Assembly: GCA_963575745.1 (NCBI GenBank)
Contig: CAUYUJ010000888.1
Span: forward strand, 17,501 to 81,500
Reading direction: 5' to 3'
Origin: Prorocentrum cordatum
Lineage: Eukaryota; Sar; Dinophyceae; Prorocentrales; Prorocentraceae
Length of the DNA: 64,000 nucleotides
The first letter of the stretch is position 1. Each line of letters starts with the position of its first letter. A program made the translations under genes and the position numbers. Under the pieces are notes generated by a model that did not search any database, was not told the origin of the DNA, and saw only the letters and a list, made by a program, of their open reading frames with translations. This document shows, one piece after another, positions 40,142 through 50,227 of the stretch.

Positions 40142-40300
40142 TTAAATCGGGCCTGTCCCTCTACAAAAGGAACATTCAACAATAGTCCAAAAATAGTCGG
40201 ATGAGGATTGTACGACTAGTTTTGACTATTTTTGAATGGTTTGGGACTATTTCCCATTCTTTGCCCAAAATCTGCCTGTAGGGGGACAAGCCCGACTTAA
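40142..40300. mobile_element. Short TIR element, copy D, with 8-bp target duplication
   Basis: Best preserved copy, 159 bases. The left terminus is TTAAATCGGGCCTGTCCCTC and the right terminus reads as TTAAGTCGGGCTTGTCCCCC on the opposite strand. CACTGGTT lies immediately on both sides (40134-40141 and 40301-40308), an apparent 8-bp target-site duplication. The AT-rich interior has no ORF. The 8-bp duplication would fit hAT- or P-like transposases, but the termini are not typical of either, so the superfamily is open. Confidence 0.8.
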
Positions 40301-40584
40301 CACTGGTTCCGGCCAGCAAGGAGGGCGGGCAGATTCGAGGTTCTGGATTCGGGAAGGTTTTTGTTGTTGCTCGACCTCCAGGGGCCGATTTCTCGTCGCG
40401 GAAGCGCGCAGCGCTTTCAGCGTGAGAAAACGGATGGGCGACCGGAGCTTTCTGGCCGCTCCTCCGCTCATTGTCTCACTCGCCCTCGGGTGTAGCTCCT
40501 GGTGGAGCTGGTGGTGCGTGGCCTGGCGGCACTTCTCCGCCACCTCGCCTGTCTCTCACACGCCTGGCGCTCTCGGTGAGGGCG

Positions 40585-40660
40585 GCGGTGTCCGTCCGTC
40601 TGTCGGTCTCGGTCTGTCTGTCGTTCTGCCTGTCGGTCTGCCTGTCCGCCTGTCTGGCCC
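40585..40660. repeat. (CTGT)n-like microsatellite
   Basis: Degenerate TCTG/CCTGTCGG tetranucleotide units. Confidence 0.75.
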
Positions 40661-41554
40661 CAGGGCCGCGGTCGCCGCGTCCGCCCTCGTGCGGGGTTGG
40701 TCGTGGCGGCCCGCGTGTCGCGGTGCCCGTGGTGGCGGCCGCGGCCCGCCTCGGTGCGCTGCCTCAGGGGGTGGTGCGCTATGGGCGCGCTGCGTCGGCA
40801 GGGCGGCCCTGCTTGCTCCGCTGTTTCCCCCCCGCCCGCCCTGGCATTTCTGTGGCGCGTGGTGTCCGTGGCCGCGCCTGGCTGGACTCGGGTCGCCCCG
40901 GAGGCTCCCGGCCCGGCAGCGGGTCCCGTCTGCCCCGGCAGCTCCCGCGTAGCTTCTCCTGTGCAAGCTCTTCGGCACCGCCTGCACCCCAGGCTCCGCC
41001 TGCTCCGGCCGCCTGAGGCCCCGCCTTCCCTAATCAAAGCTGCGCGTGGCCCGCCTAGCCTTTAGCGGGAGAGGTTCGCTCTCGCCCCGTCGACCACAAA
41101 AGTCCCGGCAGCTCCCGCGGAGGTCGTCGACGGTGTCTTCGGGACACCCAGGACCGTCCAAGACAAGTCCAGGATGACAAGCTGCACCAGGTGGACTCCC
41201 GGGAGGTGTCCAGAGGCCGATTTTGATCGGATTTGGACTCCTTCCCCCTCCTGCTGACCCCCCGGCCGCCTCCCTCCCCCTCCTGTCTGACACATCCTCG
41301 GCGGCGCGCTTCGAGAGGCAACCACGGGCAGCAGGCGCGCTTCGCGGCGCCGCCGTGGGGGGGGGGCCACGTGTGTGGTGGCAAGTGCGGGTCCTTTCAC
41401 TGTGCCAGCTGGGACTGTGATAACACATGGTGGGGGCTGTGTTCTATGTGGGACAAAATCCTCTTGGCTTCAAGGAGGCGGCCAGCCCAATGTGGGGCGT
41501 CCCAAGAAAGGGCCTTGCCTTCGAGGATCGAGGGAGTTGTCATCTCTTCCTCGT
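40661..41554. other. No recognisable gene
   Basis: GC-rich sequence with domain-less Pro/Arg/Gly-rich frames on both strands. A TGGTGGGGGCTGTGTTCT block near 41428 recurs near 41716. Confidence 0.4.
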
Positions 41555-41660
41555 CGGAAGGCGGCGGAAGGCCGGCGGAAGCAAAACGAGGCCGCCTCCG
41601 CCGGCGGAAGCGGGCGGAAGGCGGCGGAAGCTCGGCGGAAGGCGGCGGAAGCAAAACATG
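41555..41660. repeat. (GGCGGAA)n minisatellite
   Basis: GGCGGAAG/GGCGGAAGC units recur, interrupted by AAACGAGG-type spacers. Confidence 0.8.
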
Positions 41661-41756
41661 CGCCCCAAGGAGGTGAAAACGTTTTTGGGTACAGGGTTTC
41701 CGAAATCGCCCACCTGGTGGGGGCTGTGTGTTCTGCGTGGGGGAAAATCAGGAGGA

Positions 41757-41925
41757 AAAAAACACAGAGACACAGTGAATCGTCGATTCCCCCGAACAGA
41801 TGGGAAAGTATGGGAAGTGGGGGGGGAAGAGGAAAGCCCCCAAAAAAAGGAAAGGATGGGAAATCTTGCTATTTGTGTGTATTTATGTGTGTGCCCCAGG
41901 GCCCCTTCAGAAAAGTCCCCTTGCC
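41757..41925 (+). repeat. Dispersed repeat, copy 2 (relative at 1946-2112)
   Basis: Same order of blocks as copy 1: ACAGTGAATCGTCGATTCCC, then TATGGGAAGTGGGGGGGAAG, GTGTGTATTTATGTGTGTG and CCCAGGGCCCCTTCA. Confidence 0.7.
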
Positions 41926-42049
41926 TCCCGGGGGCGTCGGCCCCATGCGTGCCCGGCCGGGGCCACGGGCGATCGGCGCCCGGGGCGAGGGAAGCGCCAG
42001 CCAGGAGGGGCCTCCCGGCACCGACTCCGGCGGGCCGGGGTCGGGCGGG

Positions 42050-42325
42050 AGGAGCGGAAGAGGAGGCGGAAGGGGAAGCGGAGGAGAAGTGGAGGAGGAG
42101 GCGGAGGAGGAGGAGGAGGGAAGGAGGAGAGAGAAGGAGGAGGGGGCGGAATAATAATAATATTAATAAGAATAATAAGAAGAAGAAGAAGAAGAAGAGG
42201 AGGAGGAGGAGGAGGAGGAGGAGGAGGAGTAGGGGGGCGGAGGAGGAGGGCAGAGAAGGAGGAGGGTGGAGGAGGCGGAAGGCGAAGGAGAAGGGAGGAG
42301 GAGGAAGGAGGAGGAGGAATGGCCA
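42050..42325. repeat. (GGA)n/(AAG)n polypurine tract
   Basis: GGA units interrupted by AATAATAAT and AAGAAG phases near 42150-42200. Confidence 0.9.
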
Positions 42326-42844
42326 AAGGGTCAGCATAAAGTGAACAGCAACCTTTTGGAGTTCATGGAACCTCCAGAAACCGTTTTGGAAGTTGTTGAC
42401 CGTTTCTCCGCCTCCAGAGGCATCCAGGAACCTCCAGAGAACAGGCCTTCTGGGTGGGCTGGATCGATAGCACCAGCAGGCTTGATGTTGGAACGTGCAT
42501 CCTGCACGAGGCCGTACCCTCGCTATGGGGGGGCGTCCATCCTCGATATGGGGTGCGTCCGAATAGCCCCTCTTGGGGGTGTATCCCGGGGCCTCCCTCA
42601 TTTTTCTGAGCGGCTTCATTGTTCGTCGAAAAATCGGGGGTACCTTATGACTGCGCCGGTCCATTTCACGGAGCCGGCGTGAGACACGAGAGACGCCGGG
42701 GCCAAAGAATTTTTTTGGGGGGGCAAAGGATTTGTTAGGGCCCAAGAAAATCTGTGGCCCCAAAAAAATCTCTGGAGGAGAAGAATCGCCTGCGAGAGAA
42801 GGCAGACCTTCCCCTGACCTCCACCCTCCGCACCTCCTGCACGG

Positions 42845-43620
42845 CAGATGCCGCACAGCGGCCGCCGCCAGCGCGGCCGCAGAAGTGGCAGCCGTCGAGG
42901 CCGCGGCGGCGATCTCGGTGGTCGCCGCGGCCGCGCCGCGGCGGCACCTGCTGCGCGGAGGGCTCGGCATGCGTTTTGCGTGGCTAGGTTTTGCGTGGCC
43001 GGATTCTTCCACACCTTCAACTACTTTCTCGCGCTTCGCGCGAGGGCGGTTGGGCGTCGTGCAGCCTGCTCGCCATCAACACCTACGGGCTCGGCATGCG
43101 GAGGTCGAGGGATGTAAGAGGCGTGCGGGCAGGAGAAGGGGAGGGAGCTTGCGTGTGCAGGGGAGGAGGTCCTCACACGCCCTTCCACTCCGCTCTCCTC
43201 CACCTCCCCGGTCTCCATCCTCGGGACCTTCCGCGCGGCCGACACCACCACGGCGCGTCCGCGGCGGCGGCCGCTGCTGCGGTGGTTGCCGCTGCGGCTG
43301 TCGCTCTAGCCGCCGCTGCGGTTGCGGCGCGTGCCGCCGCTGCGAGGCCTCTGCCGCCTCGGAGCCCCTCCCGCCTGTTCGGCCCGATCGAAGGGCGACG
43401 GCCTCGGGACCCAAGAGGGCTGACCCGTGGCGCTGCGCACAGCGCAAAGTCTGCCTCCCCCAGCGGAGGGGCCCCAGACATCGGGACCTCGCCAGAGGTC
43501 CCCCGAGCCAGGCGTAGGTCGAAGGCTATCTGCCTGGAGGGCGTTCGGGCTGCACTCTGGAAAGCCAGGGGAGCTGGCCTTCCTTGCCTTCTCGGATCGC
43601 CGCACACTCTCCAGAGCCCC
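42845..43620 (+). repeat. GC-rich dispersed repeat (relative at 57060-57400)
   Basis: GCACAGCGGCCGCCGCCAGC, CGCGGCCGCAGAAGTGGCAG and CCGTCGAGGCCGCGG at 42850-42910, and CTCGGAGCCCCTCCCGC, GACGGCCTCGGGACC, AGAGGGCTGACCCGTGGCG and GTCCCCCGAG at 43360-43505, occur in the same order at 57060-57380. Copy 1 carries about 340 extra bases in the middle, including GCCGCTGCGGTT units at 43240-43345. Confidence 0.65.
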
Positions 43621-44059
43621 CGCCCCCTCCTCGCAGGCGCGATGGCCGTCGTCTGGCCACTTGCAAAACAGGAACAAAATAATCTGAAACAACCAAAGAT
43701 ATTCAAAAAAACAACAGACAAAAAGAAACGCAAAAACTCCCCAACGGCGCGATCTCAAGAGGGCTGCGCCTTCCGAGTCCGCCCCCCACCCCCTGCCCCA
43801 CCACCCGCTCGGCCGCCGCCGACGGCGTCGATCTCGGCGTATCGGCGTCGACGCCATCGTCGTCGTCGGCGGCCCGCCGCCCGCTCGACCGTCGTCGTCT
43901 CCGCGGTCGTCACCCTCGTCACCGTCGTTTCCAGCGCCCGCGCCGTGGGCGGCTGCGCCGATCAGCGCCCTCGTCGCCGTCCGTGGCGGCGGCGTCGGCG
44001 TCAGCCTCTGCCCCTCGTCGCCCCAGGGCTTCCCGGCGCCGCAGGCCGAGCAGGCCTGC

Positions 44060-44290
44060 CCGAGCGACGACGACGACGACGTCGACGACGGCGGCGGCCA
44101 CGGCCACGATGACGGCCACGGCCACGGTGGCGGCCACGGCCACGGGGGGGAATCACCATCACCACCCTCGTCATAATCACCCTGTTCAACATCGTCATCA
44201 TCATCAGCAGTAGCAGTACCATGTTCATCAGTATCACCATCATCATCGCCATAGCCACCATCAACATCATCACCACAATCAAAATTATAC
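44060..44290. repeat. Compound microsatellites (GACGAC, GGCCAC, ATC)
   Basis: GAC/GGC units, then a CACGGCCACG hexamer phase, then CATCAT/ATCACC trinucleotides. Confidence 0.85.
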
Positions 44291-44365
44291 TTCCCCTTTG
44301 TCATCCTCATCCCACATCCGCCCACTTATCTCCACCCCAACTCCCACCCTCCCCCACCCTCTCAT

Positions 44366-45551
44366 ATCGAAGACGCTTACGGCGAATCACCGCCGCCCCC
44401 TGCCTTTTTGGAAGCGCCTATGTGGCCGAACGTTGAGGCCAGACTTGCCAAGCTATCGGACCATGTGTTCCCCGAATCGGTTTGGAAAGCGTTCGGGGAC
44501 ACGTAGGCATCTTGAAGGTCATCTTGGCTGCCTGGAGGCCATTTTCACCCTTCCGGGCCTTCTTGGAGGACGTCTTGGAGGGCTCTTGGGCCGTCTTGGA
44601 GGCCATCTTGAGCGTCTTGGAGGCCTCTTGGGCGATCTTGGGGGCCTCTTGGGGCCGTCTTGGGCCTCTTGGGCGATCTTTGGGGGCACTTGGGCCGTCT
44701 CGGGCCGTCGGAAGGCCGAACAAAAGCAAATGCCACAATCCTTTGAAAGTTCATGGGAAATCAATAATGTTGGCCTTTTCGGGCCTTCCTGGAGGCCCTC
44801 TTGGAGGCCTCTTGGGTCATCTTGGGCCATCTTGGTGCCATCTTCTGCCGTTTTGGTGAGCCCCTGGCCCGTCCGACGCCGTCGGAAGCCGTTTGGGTGG
44901 CCTTTCTGGGCCGATTTGGGGCCCTCTTGGGGTGCTCCAGGGCCGTCTTAGAGGCCATCTTGGGCGTCTTAAAGCCTCCTGGGCCGTCCTGGGGGCCTCT
45001 TGGGGCCGTCTTGGGGGCCTCTTGGGCCGTTCTGGGGCCATCTTGGAGGCCTCTTGGGCGATCTTTAGGCGATATGTGGGGGCTCTTGGGCCGTATCGGG
45101 CCGTCGGAAGGCCGAAACGAAGCAAATGTTAAAATCCTTCAAACCCCAGAGAAAATCAGTGGTTTTGGCCTTTTCTGGCTTTCCTGGAGGCCCTCTTGGA
45201 GGCCTCTTGGTCCGTCTTGGGCCAGCTTCGAACCAACTTCGACCATCTTTGTGTGCTCCTGTCCCGTCTGACGCCGTCGGAAGCCGTTTGGGGGGCCTTT
45301 CTGGGCCGATTAGGGGCCCTCTTGGGGTGCTCCAGGGCCGTCTTAGAGGCCATCTTAAACGTCTTGGAGGCCTCTTGGGTCGTCTTTGCGCCCTCTTGGG
45401 GCCGCCTTGGGGGCCTCTTGGGCAGTCCAGAGGCCATCTTGGAGGCCTCTTGGGCGCTGTGGGGGCGATCTTGGGGGCCTCTTGGGCCGTCTTGGGTCGT
45501 CGGAAAGCCGAGAAGAAGCGAATGCCAAAATCTTTTTTTGACTTATGGAAA
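44366..45551 (+). repeat. TCTTGG-rich element, left part (interrupted by the YR retrotransposon)
   Basis: It starts ATCGAAGACGCTTACGGCG, AATCACCGCCGCCCCCTGCC and TTTTTGGAA, nearly identical to the start of 58803-59736, then runs as degenerate TCTTGGGCCGTCTTGGAGG units. It breaks at ACTTATGGAAA where the YR element begins. The sequence resumes at 52828 with GAATGATTTTGACCTCGTCG. The intact relative at 59370 reads straight across the equivalent position. Confidence 0.75.
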
Positions 45552-45613
45552 ATAGGAGTGCTTGCACGTGATTGTCTGGGCCGCTCCATGGTTTTTGATT
45601 TTTCTCAAGTGCA
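45552..45613 (+). repeat. A1 terminal repeat of the YR element
   Basis: 62 bases starting ATAGGAGTGCTTGCACGTG and ending TTTCTCAAGTGCA. It matches A2 at 52555-52616 with two differences (C for T in each). It includes the ATG of ORF1 (45588). Confidence 0.85.
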
Positions 45614-46202
45614 TGAGTGGGGCTGGGCCATGGCCCCGGGCGGCGCCGCCACGCTCGCGGTGAGCGCCGCGGTGGGGGCGCCGGCTGCCTGGGCCGGGCT
45701 GCGCTGGGCGACGAGCTGGCTGGCGGCGCTGGTGGCCGCCTCGACCAGCTGCCCGTCCTGCGTGTGCCACGCGCCGCAGTGGCCCCCGCCCGCGCCGCCG
45801 GCGCCGCCTCCACCGCCAGCGCCAAGCGCCGGTGCGGTGGCCGCGGCCGTGGCGCAGAAGCTCGGGCCCTGGCTGGCGGCGAACTCCTCGCCGGCGCCGG
45901 CCACCTGCCCCTCGGCCGACGGGGTGGCCGCGGCGCTGCTGGAGCGGCTGCCGCCCCAGGGGCCTGAGGAGGCCCGTGCGGCGCCGTCCGCGCCCGAGGC
46001 AGGCCCAGCCGTGGGCGAGGGCTGTCCCTTCGCCTTCATCTTGGCGTGGGGGGTCGCCTGCGGGGAGGCGGTGATCTTGGTGTGCTGCTGCGTGGCGGCC
46101 CGAGCCCGTCGGAATGATCGCCCCGCTCCCCCGCCGCCGCCGCGGCCCGACGACCTTGGCCGCGGACGGCACGCTCGTCGAGGTGGGGGCGTGGTGCAGT
46201 GA
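45588..46202 (+). CDS. YR element ORF1, Pro/Ala-rich protein with hydrophobic segments
   Basis: A 204-aa reading frame that starts in the A1 repeat (MVFDFSQVHEWGWAMAPGG). The A2 copy encodes the similar MAFDLSQVHPW. There is an N-terminal hydrophobic Ala/Trp-rich stretch, a Cys-containing SCPSCVCH patch, a Pro-rich linker, and a probable transmembrane segment near residues 155-180 (FAFILAWGVACGEAVILVCC) followed by basic residues. It overlaps the Gag-like ORF by 89 bases in another frame. It may be a membrane or Gag-accessory protein. I know of no defined function. Confidence 0.55.
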   Translation: MVFDFSQVHEWGWAMAPGGAATLAVSAAVGAPAAWAGLRWATSWLAALVAASTSCPSCVCHAPQWPPPAPPAPPPPPAPSAGAVAAAVAQKLGPWLAANSSPAPATCPSADGVAAALLERLPPQGPEEARAAPSAPEAGPAVGEGCPFAFILAWGVACGEAVILVCCCVAARARRNDRPAPPPPPRPDDLGRGRHARRGGGVVQ

Positions 46203-47814
46203 GCTCCGGCCAGGGCGCCGAGTCGGGCTCTGGTACCCACGCGACACGGTGTGGCATGAGCGAGTGCTACTCTACCCCGCGGAGGGCACGTGCTGGTGGG
46301 TGCTGACGCCGGACGGCGACCGGTACGCCGAGGACGTGTCGGGTTCCGTCGGCGACGGCTGCAACAGGGCCTTCACCGTCGCGCTGGATGGCACGGCGCC
46401 CGCCTTGGCCCACGGCGCGTTCTACCGTTTCGCGCAGCCGCTGACCTGGGAGGAGCTGCGCGCCGCCGTGCTCAGGTCGAGGACTGATCAGCAGGAGCAC
46501 GTTGGCGACGAGCCGCTGGTTGACCCCGCGGAGGTCTACACTTGGGCGGGTGCCCCCCGCCCGTTCGGGGTCCTCCGACGTCGCCTTCCGCCGCGGGGGG
46601 CCAGGGACGCTGTCGGAGGAACCGACACCCCTCCTGGTGGCGCTTCGCCCTCGGCGGGCGCTGATGAGGCAGTCGTTCCCTCCCCTCCAACACTGGGGCC
46701 GCCTGAGGGATGCTGCTGGCTGGTCAACTCGCCCGGCCCTCTTCGTCTGGGAGCCGAGGTGGTGCTGGAATCTGGCGGTGTCAGGCTGGACGACGACCAC
46801 GCAATGGCGAGGGAGGCCGGCGTTTGGCAGCTCGCGGAGGCGATCCCCGTCGGCGCGGCGGACACCTTCAGAGACAGGCGCCCGAGGGAGCTACTCGGGC
46901 TGGTCGAGAGGGACCTGCCCGGTGATGCTCGTGCGGGGGGGCCGCCGCTGCCGCCGCCGGCCTTGCCATCTGGCGGCGAGGCCGACCCCGCGCGCGGAGC
47001 TGCCGAGGCCGCCGGTCCCAGCGCTGGCGATCAGGACCTGAGAGACAGGCTGGGGGTGCCCCCCCCGGAGGGGGCGCGCGAGGCGGACTCGGTCGATGAC
47101 GCGAGGACGCCGCGGGTTCAGCACGACGAGCAGGGAGACCGCCACAAGCCGTGGCGCGAGGTCGTCCGCGAGATCAAGAAGTACACGTTCAAGGACTGGC
47201 CGCTTGAGGACGGCCTCAGCACGGTGGAGCACATGGCGAAGCGCTGGGAGCAGAACGGCGGCCCCCCTCTGCTCTGGTTGGACCTGCGGGCGCGGGACCG
47301 CCAGCTGAGCCAGACGGACCGCAGCTACATCGAGATGAAGTGCCTGCTCACGTCGATCTTCTACGCGGGAAGCTACGACCAGGTCAACCTACCCAGCATG
47401 GCCAGCATTGAAGCGTTGCGTCGTCGGGTGTCGCAGATCGTCGAGGCCTACTCGGGCGATCCTCACAAGCCCCCGAAGTGGGGCGGGCTGCGGCACTACA
47501 TGGGCGCGGCAGGCCCGATGGACGTGATTGACCCAGCCTTGAGGACCGCAGTCTTCCGCCGCAACAAGGAGGAGATGGAGCTGGAGAATTGGAAGAGCCG
47601 GGTTGCCGGGCTCCCTGCGCCCAGCCCCCTGGCGCTGGAGGCCGGCGAGGGGCTGCCGAGCGGGCCCTCCGGCGGCGCCGACGGGCGCGGGCGCGGCCGC
47701 GGCGACGGCCGGGGCCGCGGCGCAGACGGGCGCGGCCGCGGCGCTCCTGGAAGCGGCGGCGGGCGTGGGGCGGCCGGGCGCGGTGGGAGGCTCACCGCGC
47801 CCGAGGGGGCATGA
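46114..47814 (+). CDS. YR element Gag-like protein
   Basis: 566 aa. The N-terminal third is GC-rich and of unknown fold (LWYPRDTVWHERVLLYPA; TPDGDRYAED). The middle is Pro/Gly/Ala-rich. Residues ~348-470 carry the block I recognise from dinoflagellate YR elements: KYTFKDWPLEDGLSTVEHMA, LDLRARDRQLSQTDRSYIEM and YDQVNLPSMASIEALRRRVS. The C-terminus is a long Arg/Gly array (GRGRGRGDGRGRGADGRGRG), a likely nucleic-acid-binding RGG-type tail. The stop codon overlaps the RT start as ATGA (47811-47814), which suggests coupled termination and reinitiation. The start at 46114 is the first ATG of the frame after a stop, but shorter forms are possible. Its role in packaging the element RNA is inferred from position and composition. 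Confidence 0.65.
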   Translation: MIAPLPRRRRGPTTLAADGTLVEVGAWCSELRPGRRVGLWYPRDTVWHERVLLYPAEGTCWWVLTPDGDRYAEDVSGSVGDGCNRAFTVALDGTAPALAHGAFYRFAQPLTWEELRAAVLRSRTDQQEHVGDEPLVDPAEVYTWAGAPRPFGVLRRRLPPRGARDAVGGTDTPPGGASPSAGADEAVVPSPPTLGPPEGCCWLVNSPGPLRLGAEVVLESGGVRLDDDHAMAREAGVWQLAEAIPVGAADTFRDRRPRELLGLVERDLPGDARAGGPPLPPPALPSGGEADPARGAAEAAGPSAGDQDLRDRLGVPPPEGAREADSVDDARTPRVQHDEQGDRHKPWREVVREIKKYTFKDWPLEDGLSTVEHMAKRWEQNGGPPLLWLDLRARDRQLSQTDRSYIEMKCLLTSIFYAGSYDQVNLPSMASIEALRRRVSQIVEAYSGDPHKPPKWGGLRHYMGAAGPMDVIDPALRTAVFRRNKEEMELENWKSRVAGLPAPSPLALEAGEGLPSGPSGGADGRGRGRGDGRGRGADGRGRGAPGSGGGRGAAGRGGRLTAPEGA

Positions 47815-48932
47815 CTGCCCCCGCCGGCGGGTTTGGGCGCCCCGCCGGTAGCGCACAGCCCAGTCGTGAAGTCGGGGTGGACCTGCTGTCGGCGTTCCCC
47901 CTGCCGAGGCTGAGCGACCATGAGAGGGATTGGCCGCAGCTCCAGGGCCGTGGGGCTGCTCGGCTCGCCAGGCGAGCCTGCCAGGACTTCGACGAGGTCG
48001 TCGACGCCTTGAATTGGTTGATGAACCGCACCTCCACAGGCGACAGGCCGAATTTTGACCATATGAAGGTGCACGCGCGGATCCTGGAATGCGTGGCTGA
48101 GCGCATGCCGCCGATGGAGACCGCGATCCCTTCCCCGCGAGCGGCCTTTTCTGAGCTGCTGCACGGGCGCAGTGCCTACGACGAGTCGGCCGGACGGAAC
48201 GTCGGACGTCTTCGCAATGTGGGGCAGATATCTTTGCCTAAGACCGCGGTGGGAGGGCCACGGCTGTTGGACATCGCCCCTGCCCATGAACGCCATTTTT
48301 TCGAAGACGGTTTTTCTCGGATGCTTCTAGATGAGGCTAGTTTACGTTGCCGCCTTGATGAGTGCGATGTCATTCCTTACTGGGACCCCTCTCTGGCTCG
48401 CAACCGCAGACTCTACGTCCGCCTGGTGAAGCTCCTCTACGCCAAGGGCCTTCTGGTGCTCCTGGACGAGAGTGAGCGGCGCGAGGACGTCGGGATCTTT
48501 TTCGTCTCCAAGAAGTCAGACCAGCTGCGCCTCATCATAGACGCTCGGCGCAGCAACCTGCACTTCACCTCGCCCCCTGGGGCGTCGCTCGTGACGGCCG
48601 AGGGCCTCGCTCGCATCGAGGTGGAGGGCGTCGAGTGCGGCGGCCAGCCGGACCTCGGTTTCACGCTGGGCACCTCCGACATCAGTGACGCCTTCCATCG
48701 GTTCAGGATCGACCGCGGGCTCTCCTCCTATTTCTGCCTCCGCCCCGTGACAGCGCAGGAGATCGGGGTGACCGGCAGGACCATCGGGGACAGCGCCGCG
48801 CCTCCCGACCGCCGCCTGGTGCCAGCCTGCGCCGCCCTGCCGATGGGGTCACCTGGTCGCTCTATTTCTGCCAGGAGGTGGGCGAGGCCGTCATGGACGC
48901 CACGCCCGGACTGGAGCGGGCCCACCGCATGA
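47811..48932 (+). pseudogene. YR element reverse transcriptase, N-terminal part (frameshifted)
   Basis: It starts at the ATG that overlaps the Gag stop (ATGA). After a linker of about 200 residues the RT motifs appear: DVGIFFVSKKSDQLRLIIDA followed by RRSNLHF (near 48487), motif A LGTSDISDAFHRFRI (near 48665), and CAALPMG, the beginning of motif B (about 48830). At about 48845, within ATGGGGTCACC, the frame is lost. The continuation in the next frame reads VTWSLYFCQEVGEAVMD, which completes motif B, so one base has been gained or lost. The true protein would join this part to 48878-50227. The out-of-frame tail after 48850 is meaningless. Confidence 0.8.
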
Positions 48933-50227
48933 GCGACCGGGGCCCTACGACAGCGCTTCGGCCGTCGGCCCAGCTGGCCGAGGGAGGAGGCGCTCAGTAT
49001 ACGTACGTCGACAACCTCGGGGTGATGGGCTTCGACGGCGCAGAGGTATCCTCGAGCCTCGCCGCCGCCACCACGAGGTTCGACGCCGCGGGCCTGAGGA
49101 CGCACGAGACGGACATTCAGAGGGGCCGCGGCGTGACGCTGGGCTGCGTGCTGGACGGAGTCTCGCTGACCACCAGGTTCACGGCCAAACGCTACTGGCG
49201 GGTGCGACAAGGTGTCTCGTGGGCCCTGACAGGCTGGACATGGGAGATCGCCCTCGGCCACTGCACTTACTGCGCCATGTGCAACCGCGACCTCCTCCCA
49301 GTCTTCAACGCGATGTACAAGTTCATAGCGGCCCACTACCAGGAGGCCGCGTCGCTCTGGCCCACGGCCCGGGCCGAGATGGTCGCCTTCCGGGGCCTGA
49401 TGCCCTTGCTGCGCGGCGACTGGACGCTCCCGTGGTGCCCGCTGGTCTGCCTCTCCGACGCGTCGGAGCATGGCTACGCGGTGAGCGCCTCGCTGTTCGA
49501 GCCGGCCGCTGTGAAGGAGATCGGGCGGGTGCAGGAGCGATCCCGTTTCCGCCGCCTGGGCGGCCATTCCGCTCGGGCCCACTTCTTCGCCAGCAACGGC
49601 ATCGTGATGACCAGTGCAGGGGCGTTCAAAGATGCTGCCGATCTTGGTGAGCATGACGAGGTTGCGCCCCAGACTCAGTGGGGGCTTGACAGAACTTTCA
49701 AAGAGATGGCAGCGGAGATCTTCTCAGGGTCCCGCTGGACAGAGATAGTCGCCCGTGGGTGGCTTAATACTTCGGAAGACATTCTGGTCTACGAGTCACG
49801 TGCCCTCCTGCGAGCTGTAGAGATATGGTGCAGCCTGTCACCGCGAGAGGGCGAGCATGCCGTCGTCATGAGCGACAACCTGCCCGCAGTACTGTGCTTT
49901 GAGAGGAGGAGAGCAAAAAACTGTCGTCGGGCTGTCGCCCTGTGTCTCTCCCTCAACAAGCGCCTGCACGCGAGATGGGTCCCGAGCGAGCTCAACCCGA
50001 GTGACGAGGGCTCTAGGCTGTACGACCCGAGCTACGACCCCGGTAAGACCCTGGTGCACTCTTGGGAAGCTTCTGAGGACTACGACAAAATACCAGTGAA
50101 TCGTAGGCTACCCCAGCATGTACATGAGCAAGATAATGCACGCACCAAGACGACGCACTACTGCAAGCACGTGGATACGGGGAACTGCAAGCACGACAAG
50201 TTTGGCAAAGATGAGAGTACGAGCTAG
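48878..50227 (+). pseudogene. YR element reverse transcriptase C-terminal part and RNase H
   Basis: Continuation of the RT after the frameshift; the useful frame begins near 48850. The RT catalytic box is YVDNLGVMG (49004-49030), with Asn replacing the second Asp of the usual YxDD. The connection and RNase H domains follow: LSDASEHGYAVSASL (49451), the Glu in DILVYESRALLRAVE (~49780), VVMSDNLPAVLCF (49862) and WVPSELNPSDEGSR (49976). These supply the four acidic residues of a DIRS-type RNase H. It ends at the TAG 50225-50227 and overlaps the recombinase frame (from 50118) by 110 bases. Enzyme role: copying element RNA and removing the template. Confidence 0.85.

Noticed and set aside
44298-45589. 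Gly/Trp/Leu- or Pro/Arg/Gln-rich ORFs across the TCTTGG repeats (also 22.3-23.4, 52.8-54.7, 58.8-60.3 kb)
   Set aside because: Both strands and several frames are open, with compositions dictated by the short repeated word.
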